From the NCBI RefSeq assembly GCF_019976755.1, contig NZ_AP023441.1, positions 186,001 to 250,000 on the forward strand: a stretch of DNA of 64,000 nt. The letters are read 5' to 3'. Numbering within the stretch: the stretch's first letter is position 1; each line of letters begins with the position of its first letter. The notes beneath the pieces are model-generated. The model was not told where the DNA came from, ran no database searches, and saw nothing but the letters and a program-made list of their open reading frames with translations. The DNA is from Nostoc sp. MS1 (GTDB lineage: Bacteria > Cyanobacteriota > Cyanobacteriia > Cyanobacteriales > Nostocaceae). The translations under genes were made by a program, and so were the position numbers. Positions 26,070 through 36,687 of the stretch are shown piece by piece.

Positions 26070-27838
26070 CTGACCTGCTTATTCCCCAAAATGCGATTTA
26101 TGATGTCGCTACGTTTGAGTTGCTTTCTGATGGTAAGGAAATTACTAACACTTATACAGTGTTGTCTGTGACAGTGAACCATATAGTTAACCGTGTACCA
26201 ACAGCGCGTATAGTATTACGTGATGGTGCGGCGGATGTAGAAACCTTTGCGGCTAGTGAGGGGCCTGACCTGATTCCGGGAAAGGAAGTGGAAATTGGGC
26301 TTGGTTACGATGGTCATAATAAAACGGTTTTTAAAGGGCTAATTGTCAAGCATTCCTTGAAGATGGGTGCTAATGGCGATTCTATACTGGTACTTGAGTG
26401 TAAAGATAAAGTCACTCAATTGACTATTGGTCGTCACAGTCGATATTTTACAGAAGTTAAGGATAGTGAAGCGATCGCCCAAATTATTAGCAATTACAGT
26501 GGCATTAGTCAAAGTATAGAAGCAACTAAAATTAAATATCCCGAAATTGTCCAATATTACGCTACTGATTGGGATTTTATCCTGTCGCGGGCGGAAATCA
26601 ATGGACAGATTGTCCTAGCAGAAAAGGGTAAACTCACAATTAAAGCCCCAAATACTAGTGGTAGTCCCTTAGTTACCCTTACCTATGGTGTCAACATACT
26701 GGAATTTGAAGCGGAAATGGACGCTCGCTCACAGTATGCAGCAACAAAAGCAACATCTTGGAATTACAAAGACCAGAGCTTGCTGGAGATGGAAGGAACT
26801 GAGCCGACGGTAAATAAACAGGGTAACTTGTCAGGGAAAGATTTGGCTAAGGTAATTTCTCTGGAGGCTTGGGAATTAAGCCATAGTGGTCGGGTACAAG
26901 AACCAGAACTCAAAGCCTGGGCTGATGCCCAATTATTGAAAAGTCGGTTAGCTAAGATACAGGCGCGAATCAAGACCAAAGGCTACCCTGATGCTAAACC
27001 TGATACCTTAATCGAGTTGGAAGGCTTGGGAAAACGCTTCAACGGACTAGCCTACGTCTCTGGGATTCGTCACGAACTCAATGGCGGAGCATGGTATACA
27101 CATATACAGCTTGGCTTGTCACTTCAGTGGTTTTACCAGGAAACAGACATTGTAGATAAACCAGCCTCTGGACTACTTCCTGGTGTCAACGGCTTGCAAA
27201 TTGGGGTAGTAGTCAAGTTGCAAGATGACCCCAACGGCGAAGACCGCATCTTAGTGAAAGCCCCCACTATCGACAATCAAAGTGAGGGTATTTGGTCGCG
27301 GATAGCCACCTTAGATGCAGGGAATAATCGCGGTTCGTTCTTTCGCCCAGAAATTGGCGATGAAGTGATTCTCGGCTTTCTCAACGACGATCCCCGTGAT
27401 GCGATTGTACTGGGGATGCTCAATAGTAGCAAGAACCCAGCACCTTTGAAAGGTTCTGACGAAAATCATCACAAAGGCTTTTTTACCCGTTCGCAAATGA
27501 AGGTAACATTTGATGACGAAAAGAAAATCATCACCCTGGAAACCCCAGGTAGTAACAAAATTATTATTTCTGATGAGGATAAAGGTATTGCTTTGAAAGA
27601 CCAAAACGGTAATACCCTGACCATGAATGATAGCGGTATCGTCATGAAAAGTCCCAAAGACATCACCATCGAAGCTACAGGTAAGCTAACCCTCAAAGCC
27701 ACCCAAGACACCAGCATTCAAGGCTTAAACGTCAATGTCAAAGCCAACGCCCAATTTAAAGCCGAAGGTAGCGCCGGGGCGGAAGTTTCCACAAGTGCGA
27801 TCGCCATTCTCAAGGGATCTTTGGTGCAAATCAATTAA
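26066..27838 (+). CDS. CIS spike/hub protein (VgrG, gp27-gp5 type)
   Basis: 590 aa. The N-terminal ~340 residues are the gp27-like hub (YDVATFELLSDGKEITNTYTVLSVTV ... DWDFILSRAEINGQIVLAEKG). Residues about 375-460 are the gp5 OB-fold (GLQIGVVVKLQDDPNGEDRILV, RPEIGDEVILGFLNDDPRDAIVLG). The C-terminus is a run of short strands (IVMKSPKDITIEATGKLTLKAT) forming the needle-like beta helix. It forms the central spike that carries the PAAR tip. Starts by ATGA overlap. Confidence 0.92.
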   Translation: MTDLLIPQNAIYDVATFELLSDGKEITNTYTVLSVTVNHIVNRVPTARIVLRDGAADVETFAASEGPDLIPGKEVEIGLGYDGHNKTVFKGLIVKHSLKMGANGDSILVLECKDKVTQLTIGRHSRYFTEVKDSEAIAQIISNYSGISQSIEATKIKYPEIVQYYATDWDFILSRAEINGQIVLAEKGKLTIKAPNTSGSPLVTLTYGVNILEFEAEMDARSQYAATKATSWNYKDQSLLEMEGTEPTVNKQGNLSGKDLAKVISLEAWELSHSGRVQEPELKAWADAQLLKSRLAKIQARIKTKGYPDAKPDTLIELEGLGKRFNGLAYVSGIRHELNGGAWYTHIQLGLSLQWFYQETDIVDKPASGLLPGVNGLQIGVVVKLQDDPNGEDRILVKAPTIDNQSEGIWSRIATLDAGNNRGSFFRPEIGDEVILGFLNDDPRDAIVLGMLNSSKNPAPLKGSDENHHKGFFTRSQMKVTFDDEKKIITLETPGSNKIIISDEDKGIALKDQNGNTLTMNDSGIVMKSPKDITIEATGKLTLKATQDTSIQGLNVNVKANAQFKAEGSAGAEVSTSAIAILKGSLVQIN

Positions 27839-27861
27839 TGTTGAATGACAACTGAAAAATT

Positions 27862-28164
27862 ATGGGAAAACCTGCTGCTCGTATTAATGATATGCACGTC
27901 TGCCCAATGCAGACTCCTGGTGTGCCGCCTGTACCCCATGTAGGCGGCCCGGTGGTCGGGCCAGGAGTACCGCAAGTTTTGATTGCAGGGATGCCGGCTG
28001 CTGTATTGGGGGATACCTGCACTTGCTCTGGCCCGCCAGATAGCATCGTCATGGGATCGACCACTGTGCTGATTGGTGGAAAACCGGCGGCGCGGATTGG
28101 TGATACTACAGCTCATGGCGGCTCGATGGTTATAGGTGCGTTTAATGTTTTAATTGGAGGGTGA
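27862..28164 (+). CDS. PAAR-domain spike tip
   Basis: 100 aa, Gly/Pro-rich. It begins MGKPAARINDMHVCPMQTPG and ends GGKPAARIGDTTAHGGSMVIGAFNVLIGG, with two PAAR repeats and the Cys/His residues (HVCP, TCTC, AHGG) that bind metal at the conical tip. It sharpens the spike end. The gp25 gene starts 1 base after its stop and shares the GGAGG sequence at its end as ribosome-binding site. Confidence 0.93.
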   Translation: MGKPAARINDMHVCPMQTPGVPPVPHVGGPVVGPGVPQVLIAGMPAAVLGDTCTCSGPPDSIVMGSTTVLIGGKPAARIGDTTAHGGSMVIGAFNVLIGG

Positions 28165-28165
28165 A

Positions 28166-28681
28166 ATGAGCGATGTGTTTATTTCTGTCGCTGCGGGGGA
28201 ACGCAGTGACGCATATTTGGGTACTGGTTGGGGATTTCCACCCACCTTTGATCCGGCTGTTAAAGGTGTACAACTGGTTAGTGCTGAAGATGACATCCGC
28301 CAGAGTTTAGAAATCCTCTTGTCTACTAACTTGGGCGAACGGGTGATGCAACCGACTTATGGCTGCAATCTTCATGATTTACTCTTTGAACCCTTTAGCC
28401 CTACAGTTGCTAGTAGTATCAAAGAAATTATCCGCATTGCAATTCTGTATCACGAACCGCGTATTCTGCTCAATCAATTAGATTTACAACTGGATGACCA
28501 AATACAAGGTGTAATTTACATTACCCTAGACTACACCATTATCAGCACTAATTCTCGCTTCAATTTTGTCTATCCTTTCTATTTGCTAGAAGCTAGTGGT
28601 AATCTGCTAGCAGTTCCACCCGCAACCACCGAGTTTCCTGTAGCGCCAAAGGTTAGCGCGATCGCTGATTCTAGTACATAG
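28166..28681 (+). CDS. CIS baseplate wedge protein (gp25/GPW-like)
   Basis: 171 aa from the ATG at 28166, which has a strong GGAGG site 5 bases upstream; a TTG frame 12 bases earlier is less likely. Family signature VSAEDDIRQSLEILLSTNLGERVMQPTYGCNLHDLLFEPF, the EPR-containing helix (YHEPRILL), and the C-terminal strand are all present. It anchors the sheath to the baseplate. Confidence 0.9.
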   Translation: MSDVFISVAAGERSDAYLGTGWGFPPTFDPAVKGVQLVSAEDDIRQSLEILLSTNLGERVMQPTYGCNLHDLLFEPFSPTVASSIKEIIRIAILYHEPRILLNQLDLQLDDQIQGVIYITLDYTIISTNSRFNFVYPFYLLEASGNLLAVPPATTEFPVAPKVSAIADSST

Positions 28682-28709
28682 CTGTCTGAAGTTGGTAATT
28701 GAAAAAAAC

Positions 28710-31700
28710 ATGAGCATTCCCCCCAATTTACCCAAAAATCCATTAATCCGTGATGGGGTAAGTCAGCGCCAGCGACAGGTTTTAGCCTTATCGCCCGATT
28801 ACGTCAAAATAGACGAAGGCGACTTGGCCGATTTTCTGGTGTTTGCTCATAAACTCAGTCAGCAGGTTCATTACTATAAGTTAGAAAATCAGAAAGATGG
28901 TAATTGGGAAGGCTTTTTTACTAGTAGTACACCGATACAAATCGCTTTGATTAGTAAAACACAAGCGACAAAATTTAAAGATAAATATCAGCAAAAGTTC
29001 TCAGATTTTATTCAAAATCAGTCAGTTGCAACGCTGCTACCAATTCTGGATTTGTGGAAGTCCGAATTATTAACACCGATAGCTAATTGGTACAAAAACT
29101 TAGAATCTTATACGCCGTTAAAATCGATTATTCAAGGATTGGTGAAAACTAATCTGCAAGAACCTTTACGGCGGATGCAGTCTTTTGAAAGGAACCAAGG
29201 TTTAGAAGGGAAATTTTACACAGATTTTGAAAAAGTGTTTGGACTGAATCTGCTTTCAGATTCCTCTGGCGATCGCACGCGGTTTAGTGATACATCAGAA
29301 CCGCGTACAGAAATAGATGCGGTGTTTCAGATGTTATTTCAAACTTATCGGCAAATTATTCAAGAAGCACCGCAATATTTAAAAGCTAGTTTGACAGATA
29401 GACAGGATCATCCACCCCATCTGGCTTTATATTTTGCCTTTTGGGAAGTGATGCGACCAGCTAGAGACGATCTGAATCGGATGACCCAGAGACATTTGGA
29501 CTTTTTTTACCGTCAAGTGTTGTATTTGCGCGATCGCCCAGCCCAACCAGACCACGCTCATTTAATCTTTGAATTAGCGAAAACGCAAACAGAATACAAA
29601 CTCAGCGCCGCAACGCGCTTTCCGGCTGGTAAAGATGCTAGTGGCGTGGATATATTTTACCAGCTTGATGCCGAAACAGTTGTCCATAAAGCGGCGATCG
29701 TCAGTTTGCAAGGACTATTTTTGAACTCACAAGAAATTGTCACTGGCGATATTCCCCAAAATTTACTGGGTTTGTATGCTTCACCTATTGCTAATTCCTT
29801 TGATGGTAGAGGTGGAGATTTCCCCAAAGACCAGTTTGTCAAGACTTGGCGACCCTTTGGCGATCAAACACGCAACCACGCTGTTTTGGGATTAGCGATC
29901 GCCTCGAATATTTTCTATCTCCAAGAAGGGACGCGCACTATTATTTTTACCTTAACTTTTAATCGCGCCCCTGCTGATGTATTAGTCAGTGAGTTAGCTA
30001 ATATTTTTACAGTTAATTTTAGTGGTAAAAAAGATTGGGTGTTAGGAAAAATTCGCCCCATTGAAACTAATAGTGAAACTAGCCTGATTGGTGAAACATT
30101 AACCTTAGAAGTTACCTTAACTGCCGAGCAGGAACCTATCGGTATTTACCATCAAGAATTACCAGGAGCGATACTTAATACCAATTTGCCTGTTGCCAGA
30201 TTGCAGTTAAAAGATGAGGTGTTAGTGAATGGTTTATCACCTTATAGCTATTTTCGTGATTTAAAAATTACTAAATTTAATATCAGCACCAAGGATATAG
30301 AAATTCATAACTTATTACTACAAAATGATTTATCCCCCATTAATCCTGGTAAACCATTCCAACCTTTTGGCCCTAGACCAGTAGTAGGTTCAACATTTTA
30401 TGTAGGGAGTAAAGAAATTTTTCAAAAAAATCTTTCTTTGCTGAAAATGAAAGTTGTTTGGCAAGGATTACCTGCTGATTTAGAAAATTATTATCGTGGA
30501 TATTATGGGGATAAAGATAGTAATAAACCAAAGTTTGATAAGTTTACAGCTGATGTGAAGCGACTGACAAAACACAATTGGTCAGGGGAAGGCTTACCTA
30601 CGGAATATAATCTTTTTCAGCCCGTAGGTGAGCGCACTCTTGTAAACAGAAATGCCGCTACACCTATACCTGGGGATAAAATTGACGAATTAACTAGCTT
30701 TAACCTAGATACTGCTAACGGTTTCTTGCGCTTCGTCCTTAAACAAAACTTTCTACACGAAGAATTTCCCCGCAAATATGCGCTACAAACTTTGGCTTCA
30801 GCGAAAAATTTTGCGGCGGGGGAATATGTCAATGGTGCTGTGTATGAAGTGGTAACAGTTAAGGGAAACGATAAAACTAGCGCTTTCCAGCGATGGCAAC
30901 CTGGTGATACTCTCGGTACTAATGTCGCACCAGTCATTCTCAACGAACCTTATACCCCGGTAATTCAATCTATTTCCCTAACTTACAACGCTGTTGCTGA
31001 TGCAAGAGATTGTACATTATTCCACCTCCACCCCTTTGATAGATTTGCAGAATTTGTATTAAATGACACGCCTGACTTTTTACCAAACTTTACCAACGAG
31101 GGGGAGTTGCTGATTGGAATAGCCAACCTGGAACCGCCTACGAGCTTACCCTTGTTATTCCAAGTAGCAGATGAAACAGCAAATACAGCTTTAGAAAAAG
31201 TGAATGTGCAATGGCATTACCTCAAAGATAATAAGTGGATATCCTTGAGCGATCGCATCGTCAGCGACACAACTAATGGGCTAATTACTTCTGGTATCGT
31301 CAATCTGGGGATTCCGGGGGACATCAGCAAAGAGAAAACCACCATTCTCGACCCTAGTTTGCATTGGATAAAAGCTACTGTTCCCGCTCGTAGTGGCGCG
31401 ATTTGTCAGATTCTTGATGTACATACCCAAGCTGCGCGGGTAACTTTCATCGACGCAGGTAACGATCCTAATTATTTAGCTACACCCTTACCAGCAAAAA
31501 CCATCGCTAAACTAGCTGTACCGATACCAGAAATCAAAAAAGTAGAACAACCATATAATTCTTTTGGTGGACAAATCAAGGAAAAACCAGAGAAGTTTTA
31601 TACCCGAATTAGCGAACACTTACGCCATAAAGGGCGGGCTGTGAGCATTTTTGATTATGAACGGCTAGTATTAGAAAAATTTCCCCAAATTTATAAAGTT

Positions 31701-32327
31701 CGCTGCATTAATCATGGAAAGGTAGGACAAACTAATCAGTTATATGAACTAGTACCGGGGGCTGTAACTTTAGTAGTGATTCCTGATTTATCGCAGCGTA
31801 GTAGCACCAACGATTTAGAACCAAAAGTTAACATTAATCTCTTAGAAAAAATTGAGAAATATTTAGCTACTCTGAGTTCATCTTGGGTAGATATTAGAGT
31901 GGTGAATCCTGTATATGAGCATATTCAAGTTGAGTGTGAGGTGAAATTTAAACCTCCATATAATAGTAACTTCGGCTATTATCGCCGTGATTTAGAACAA
32001 GCTATTACTCAATTTTTGACCCCTTGGACAGTTAATAAAGGCGCAGATATTAATTTAGGAGGCACAATATATCGTTCATCTATTCTCAATTTTATTGAAC
32101 AGCAATACTACGTTGATTATGTCGTTAATTTTCAGATGCACCATGACAAACAGCGCAATGTTAAAGAAGCGATCGCCACCACTGCACGCTCTGTACTTAC
32201 ATCAGTTTCCGTAACGACCACAGGTCAAACTCATATTATTCAAGAAGCACATACTGTTGCAGAACAGCCCAAATTGGCTTCGGGAATTTTGGGTTATGAA
32301 TCATTAGATAATTTGGAATTGGGTTAA
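28710..32327 (+). CDS. CIS baseplate wedge protein 1 (gp6/J-like, Pvc11 position)
   Basis: 1205 aa from the ATG at 28710 (MSIPPNLPKNPLIRDGVSQRQRQVLAL). Large soluble baseplate arm. The C-terminal third has the J-like domain (KFYTRISEHLRHKGRAVSIFDYERLVLEKFPQIYKVRCINH) and a typical end (LGGTIYRSSILNFIEQQYYVDYV). The N-terminal part matches eCIS baseplate J proteins with the helical segment YYKLENQKDGNWEGFF. In-frame HIP1 sites are frequent. Confidence 0.85.
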   Translation: MSIPPNLPKNPLIRDGVSQRQRQVLALSPDYVKIDEGDLADFLVFAHKLSQQVHYYKLENQKDGNWEGFFTSSTPIQIALISKTQATKFKDKYQQKFSDFIQNQSVATLLPILDLWKSELLTPIANWYKNLESYTPLKSIIQGLVKTNLQEPLRRMQSFERNQGLEGKFYTDFEKVFGLNLLSDSSGDRTRFSDTSEPRTEIDAVFQMLFQTYRQIIQEAPQYLKASLTDRQDHPPHLALYFAFWEVMRPARDDLNRMTQRHLDFFYRQVLYLRDRPAQPDHAHLIFELAKTQTEYKLSAATRFPAGKDASGVDIFYQLDAETVVHKAAIVSLQGLFLNSQEIVTGDIPQNLLGLYASPIANSFDGRGGDFPKDQFVKTWRPFGDQTRNHAVLGLAIASNIFYLQEGTRTIIFTLTFNRAPADVLVSELANIFTVNFSGKKDWVLGKIRPIETNSETSLIGETLTLEVTLTAEQEPIGIYHQELPGAILNTNLPVARLQLKDEVLVNGLSPYSYFRDLKITKFNISTKDIEIHNLLLQNDLSPINPGKPFQPFGPRPVVGSTFYVGSKEIFQKNLSLLKMKVVWQGLPADLENYYRGYYGDKDSNKPKFDKFTADVKRLTKHNWSGEGLPTEYNLFQPVGERTLVNRNAATPIPGDKIDELTSFNLDTANGFLRFVLKQNFLHEEFPRKYALQTLASAKNFAAGEYVNGAVYEVVTVKGNDKTSAFQRWQPGDTLGTNVAPVILNEPYTPVIQSISLTYNAVADARDCTLFHLHPFDRFAEFVLNDTPDFLPNFTNEGELLIGIANLEPPTSLPLLFQVADETANTALEKVNVQWHYLKDNKWISLSDRIVSDTTNGLITSGIVNLGIPGDISKEKTTILDPSLHWIKATVPARSGAICQILDVHTQAARVTFIDAGNDPNYLATPLPAKTIAKLAVPIPEIKKVEQPYNSFGGQIKEKPEKFYTRISEHLRHKGRAVSIFDYERLVLEKFPQIYKVRCINHGKVGQTNQLYELVPGAVTLVVIPDLSQRSSTNDLEPKVNINLLEKIEKYLATLSSSWVDIRVVNPVYEHIQVECEVKFKPPYNSNFGYYRRDLEQAITQFLTPWTVNKGADINLGGTIYRSSILNFIEQQYYVDYVVNFQMHHDKQRNVKEAIATTARSVLTSVSVTTTGQTHIIQEAHTVAEQPKLASGILGYESLDNLELG

Positions 32328-32370
32328 CGGGTAGTCCACAAAAACAATTTTTGAATTTTGAATTAATATT

Positions 32371-32859
32371 ATGTTGAGTTTATCTACTATTGCTACAAGT
32401 TTAAAGAATCGCTACGACTTAAAGATTTTATTCAAAAATAAAAGTCGGCTATCAGAAACTCAGTTTGCTGATTTGATTGACTCGACTTTAAATAAAAAAG
32501 AAGATAAGTTTTATGGAGTTTGGCAAAAGGGAAGAACATATTCCCCAGGCGATGTAGTTTATTACCAAGGTGTTTTGTGGGAAGTACAAGCAGCAACAGA
32601 AATTTGTGCTAAAGACAATGAAGAACCAGGGACATGTAGTAATTGGAAATCCCATGTTAACGAATTAGAACAGAAAGTAAATAAACTTGATAAGAATTTA
32701 ACAACTCTGAATACAGCATTTACTACATATCAACAACAGATGGAATTACGTTTAGACAAACTACTCAAATATATAACATTACTTAGTTTGGGAGTAGCGA
32801 TCGCGCTTTTGTGGTTGGTGATTGAATCCATTGATTACCTATTTAGTTTTGCAGCCTGA
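32371..32859 (+). CDS. Small CIS protein with a carbohydrate-binding-like module, coiled coil and C-terminal membrane anchor
   Basis: 162 aa. Residues about 47-93 resemble a small beta module of the chitin-binding type 5/12 shape (FYGVWQKGRTYSPGDVVYYQGVLWEV, with conserved Trp and Tyr). Residues about 96-130 form a coiled coil (VNELEQKVNKLDKNL). Residues about 133-158 form one membrane helix at the C-terminus. Lying between the two baseplate wedge genes, it is the only CIS gene in the operon with a clear membrane helix. It is a good candidate for the link that ties the baseplate to a membrane, as in the thylakoid-anchored system. The carbohydrate-binding reading rests on pattern only. Confidence 0.6.
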   Translation: MLSLSTIATSLKNRYDLKILFKNKSRLSETQFADLIDSTLNKKEDKFYGVWQKGRTYSPGDVVYYQGVLWEVQAATEICAKDNEEPGTCSNWKSHVNELEQKVNKLDKNLTTLNTAFTTYQQQMELRLDKLLKYITLLSLGVAIALLWLVIESIDYLFSFAA

Positions 32860-32976
32860 AAAGTAATCCTAAAAACCCCTTTTCTCTCTGGGTTCTCTGC
32901 GGTTGAAAAATAATTTATTGAACCACAGAGGTTAGAGATTAATACTCATTTTGTTTATTAAAAATATCTAAATTGC

Positions 32977-35900
32977 ATGTTGGAATATTTAAGCATCTCC
33001 AAGCGCCAGCCGGAATTTCCCGATTACCTAGATTTTCAAAAATTACGGGAAATCGGGATCAAGCACCTGCAAGCTCTATCTGGTAAACTCTGGACAGACT
33101 ATAATCTACATGATCCTGGTGTGACAATCCTGGAAGTGTTGTGTTACGCAGTCACAGATTTGGGCTACCGCAATAATCTGGATATTCAGGATCTCCTGGC
33201 TTTAAAGCCTAATAGCCAGGAGAATAATTTTTTTACCGCCGATGAAATATTAAGCTGTAATCCAGTCACCGAATTAGATATCCGCAAGCGCCTAATTGAT
33301 ATTCCTGGGGTGCGTAATGCTTGGCTAAAAAAAGTCACAAATTATGAGCCTGCTATTTATATAAACAGCGATCGCAGTGTTTTACAATCCACTCCCCCAG
33401 ATAATCAATCGCCGGAAACAACCCCCCGATTACATCCCCGTGGACTTTACATTGTGTATATTGACTTGGATGTCGGATATCGCAGAAATGCTTGTGGACA
33501 GCTTTATCTTTCTTGGTCGGATACCCTTGAAGAAGTGAAAAAGGTACTGTGTCAATATCGCAATCTCTGTGAAGATATTCAAGATGTGATTGTTTTGGGT
33601 GATGAAGAAATTGCGATTTGTTGCGATATTGAACTCAAAAATGATGCTGATGCTGAAGATGTATTAGTAGAAATATATACAAGATTAGAAGCTTTTATTT
33701 CGCCTAATTTGCAGTTTTATACCCTACAACAATTGTTAGATAAAGGCAAAAACATAGACGAAATCTTTGCGGGTAGACCGACAGTAATTAATGATGAGTC
33801 TTACCAAAGTCATGGTTTTATTGATACTGATGAATTACTAAATCTAACTCAGCCGACAATTATATACACTTCCGATATCTACCAAGAAATATTAAAAGTC
33901 CCTGGTGTCGCCGCAGTTAAACATCTGAGTATCACTAACTATATTAATGGTTTACCTCAATCTCAACACCCCTGGTATTTACATTTAACCGAAGGTTACA
34001 GTCCGGTGTTGGCGATGGAAAAGTCTAATATTACTTTATTCAAAGGTGTTTTGCCCATCTCTTCCAATGTAAATGAGGTGAAGCGCCGTTATTATGAACA
34101 ACAAACTGCGTATATCAAAAATCTACGGAAAAATTATGAATTAAATCTACCTGTACCTCAAGGTAGTTATTATGACCTTGCAGATCATTATTCAATTCAG
34201 CATGATTTTCCCCTCAATTATGGCATTAGTGAGGATGGCTTACCAGAGACGGTTTCCGCATTGCGTAAAGCCCAAGCCCGTCAATTAAAGGGATATCTAG
34301 TATTTTTTGATCAGTTATTGGCTAATTACTTTTCCCAACTTGCTCATGTGCGGGATTTGTTTTCTTGGGAAATAGATCCAAACCACCAAGAGGAAATAAG
34401 GGATAAAAATCAATCCTCCCAGAAGCGCCAAACTTACTTTATCCAGGCTTTGGATTTTCCCGATCGCCCCGCTATTCTTGATGATAATTATCTCCAATTT
34501 TTAGAAGAGGAATTAGATACAGCAGCGTATCGCGATCGCCGCAATCGATTTCTCGATCATCTCCTGGGGCGATTTGCTGAATCTTTTAGCGATTATGTGC
34601 TGCTAAATTACCAGATGACGCAGCAACATAGCGACCGAGAACAGCATGAAGCAGAAATTATCCAGGATAAGGCAAACTTTTTAAAAGATTATCCAGCTTT
34701 GAGCCGCGATCGCTTCCGCGCTTTTAATTACTGTAACCTGCATGAAGTATGGAACACCGAAAACGTCTCTGGCTTTAAAAAGCGGGTTTCTCGCCTCTTG
34801 GGTATTGACGATGTAAGGCGACGCGACTTATGCCATTATCGTGTTGTCAATACTAGTGGTTTTACCTTTTCTGTTGAGTGTGGTTCTCAGCAATTATTAA
34901 CTAGTTACCAGATTTACACCACCCAAACAGAAGCACAAGCGGCGCTAGAGAAGTTTGTGCTTTTCGCCTTACATGAGGATTTTTACAAACGTCTTACCTA
35001 TAATTTCACAACCCAAAATTCCCACTCAATTGTGTCTAGTCACGAAAATACTACAGAAGGGGAAACCGCTACTCCTAGTAATGAAACTAAATGTACCTAC
35101 TATGGCTATGCTGTCATTGATAACCAAGGAAAAGTATTAGCAGAAAGAGGCGATCGCTTACTAACTCCAGAAGCAGGGGAAATAGACTTGCAAAGCTGGT
35201 TCAGCAACATACAACTGAACCAAAATCAATTTAAGTTTACAGTAGAAACAGTTAACGAAGGCTATTTCTTTACACTACAACGCAACACTGACAATCAAAT
35301 CATACTGCGGAGCGTAAAATATAATTCTACAGAACTTGATGCTTGGCAAAGTGCTGCTCAGTTTGCAGAAAACCTACGTTATCTCAATCGCTATGTGAAT
35401 CTTCCGCCAAATCCAGAAGGCTATAACCTGGGTATTACCGATAAACTTGGTAAAGTAGTTGCAATTTCACCCAGCGAAACAGATACTTTTGCAACTTTTA
35501 AAATGCTGAACTTGCTGGACGGATTCTTGCAGACGGAAGCGGTAACGCAAACAAATTCCGGCTATCGTTTCCGGTTAAATTGGCAGGGAGTTACCTTATT
35601 ACAGGGTACAGAATTATTAGAAAATGAAAGTGCAGCCCGCGATCGCTTTTATCGTCACCTGTTAGGTATCTTAGATTCAGCCGCAATTCTCCCCACCCAA
35701 ACCCCAGACGGTTTTAGTTTTAAGGTACTGAGCAAACCAGGAGATAGCAAAACTGAAGTTGCTATCCATCCCCACAACTATGCAACAGCTACAGAGCGTG
35801 ATGCTGCAATTAATCGCCTGTTTCTGTTTGTGCGAACAGCGCGTCTCACCGCACAGATAAAGGATTTTTTGCCTACTTATCTGGTGCATATTGAGGATGA

Positions 35901-36687
35901 AAACGGGGAAAAACTATTACAAAGTAAAAAAGAGCATATTGATGAAAGCGCAGCTTGGAAAACCGTCAATCAATTGCTAAAAATAATTCAAGAGCCAGGT
36001 AATTTCCGTTTAATTGAGAGTGAAAATGGCCCCTATGGCTGGGGAATAATTTATGAGAATGAAAAAGACAATAAAAGAGACATCTTAGCTAACCAGTATT
36101 ACACCATTAAAGTAGAGCGAGATAACGCAATTACAGCAATTCAAAATTCCGTAAATGATGAAGGGTTTCATCTGCTAGAGCATATTCTTTTGCTACCACA
36201 AACTAATGTATCTGTGTCTATTTCTGAGGAATCCCCAACCGATACCGACAAGTTTTTGCCCATTTTTATCAATGCGGATGATATAACAAACCCAGAAGCA
36301 GAACCTTGGCGTTTAACGCAGCAAGACCCCTATTCTTTTTGGATTAGTATCATTCTCCCCTACTGGCCAGAACGCTTCCGAGATATGAATTTTCGCAGTT
36401 TTGTCGAGCGTACCTTGCGACTGGAAGCACCAGCGCACATTGCGTTAAAAATTGCTTGGCTGAATCTGGAACAGATGCGTCAGTTTGAAGATTATTATCG
36501 CAACTGGCTTCAGGAATTAGCTCACAACAGGAGGAATTTAACTCCAGCACGCAACAATCTTGTAGAATTACTCCCCAAACTGCGAAGTATTTATCCAGAG
36601 GGTAAATTGTACGACCCCCAGCAAACTAACTCTCAAGCTCAACCAATTATCCTCAACCAGACTGTTTTAGGAAGTACAAATGATTAA
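32977..36687 (+). CDS. CIS baseplate wedge protein 2 (Pvc12-like)
   Basis: 1236 aa. It opens with the family hallmark WTDYNLHDPGVTILEVLCYAVTDLGYRNN (residues 41-69), typical of the second eCIS baseplate wedge. The rest is large and beta/alpha mixed, with conserved RQLKGYLVFFDQLLANYFSQL and a C-terminal SFWISIILPYWPERFRDMNFR...APAHIALKI block. The 3' end overlaps the next gene by 8 bases. Confidence 0.88.
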   Translation: MLEYLSISKRQPEFPDYLDFQKLREIGIKHLQALSGKLWTDYNLHDPGVTILEVLCYAVTDLGYRNNLDIQDLLALKPNSQENNFFTADEILSCNPVTELDIRKRLIDIPGVRNAWLKKVTNYEPAIYINSDRSVLQSTPPDNQSPETTPRLHPRGLYIVYIDLDVGYRRNACGQLYLSWSDTLEEVKKVLCQYRNLCEDIQDVIVLGDEEIAICCDIELKNDADAEDVLVEIYTRLEAFISPNLQFYTLQQLLDKGKNIDEIFAGRPTVINDESYQSHGFIDTDELLNLTQPTIIYTSDIYQEILKVPGVAAVKHLSITNYINGLPQSQHPWYLHLTEGYSPVLAMEKSNITLFKGVLPISSNVNEVKRRYYEQQTAYIKNLRKNYELNLPVPQGSYYDLADHYSIQHDFPLNYGISEDGLPETVSALRKAQARQLKGYLVFFDQLLANYFSQLAHVRDLFSWEIDPNHQEEIRDKNQSSQKRQTYFIQALDFPDRPAILDDNYLQFLEEELDTAAYRDRRNRFLDHLLGRFAESFSDYVLLNYQMTQQHSDREQHEAEIIQDKANFLKDYPALSRDRFRAFNYCNLHEVWNTENVSGFKKRVSRLLGIDDVRRRDLCHYRVVNTSGFTFSVECGSQQLLTSYQIYTTQTEAQAALEKFVLFALHEDFYKRLTYNFTTQNSHSIVSSHENTTEGETATPSNETKCTYYGYAVIDNQGKVLAERGDRLLTPEAGEIDLQSWFSNIQLNQNQFKFTVETVNEGYFFTLQRNTDNQIILRSVKYNSTELDAWQSAAQFAENLRYLNRYVNLPPNPEGYNLGITDKLGKVVAISPSETDTFATFKMLNLLDGFLQTEAVTQTNSGYRFRLNWQGVTLLQGTELLENESAARDRFYRHLLGILDSAAILPTQTPDGFSFKVLSKPGDSKTEVAIHPHNYATATERDAAINRLFLFVRTARLTAQIKDFLPTYLVHIEDENGEKLLQSKKEHIDESAAWKTVNQLLKIIQEPGNFRLIESENGPYGWGIIYENEKDNKRDILANQYYTIKVERDNAITAIQNSVNDEGFHLLEHILLLPQTNVSVSISEESPTDTDKFLPIFINADDITNPEAEPWRLTQQDPYSFWISIILPYWPERFRDMNFRSFVERTLRLEAPAHIALKIAWLNLEQMRQFEDYYRNWLQELAHNRRNLTPARNNLVELLPKLRSIYPEGKLYDPQQTNSQAQPIILNQTVLGSTND

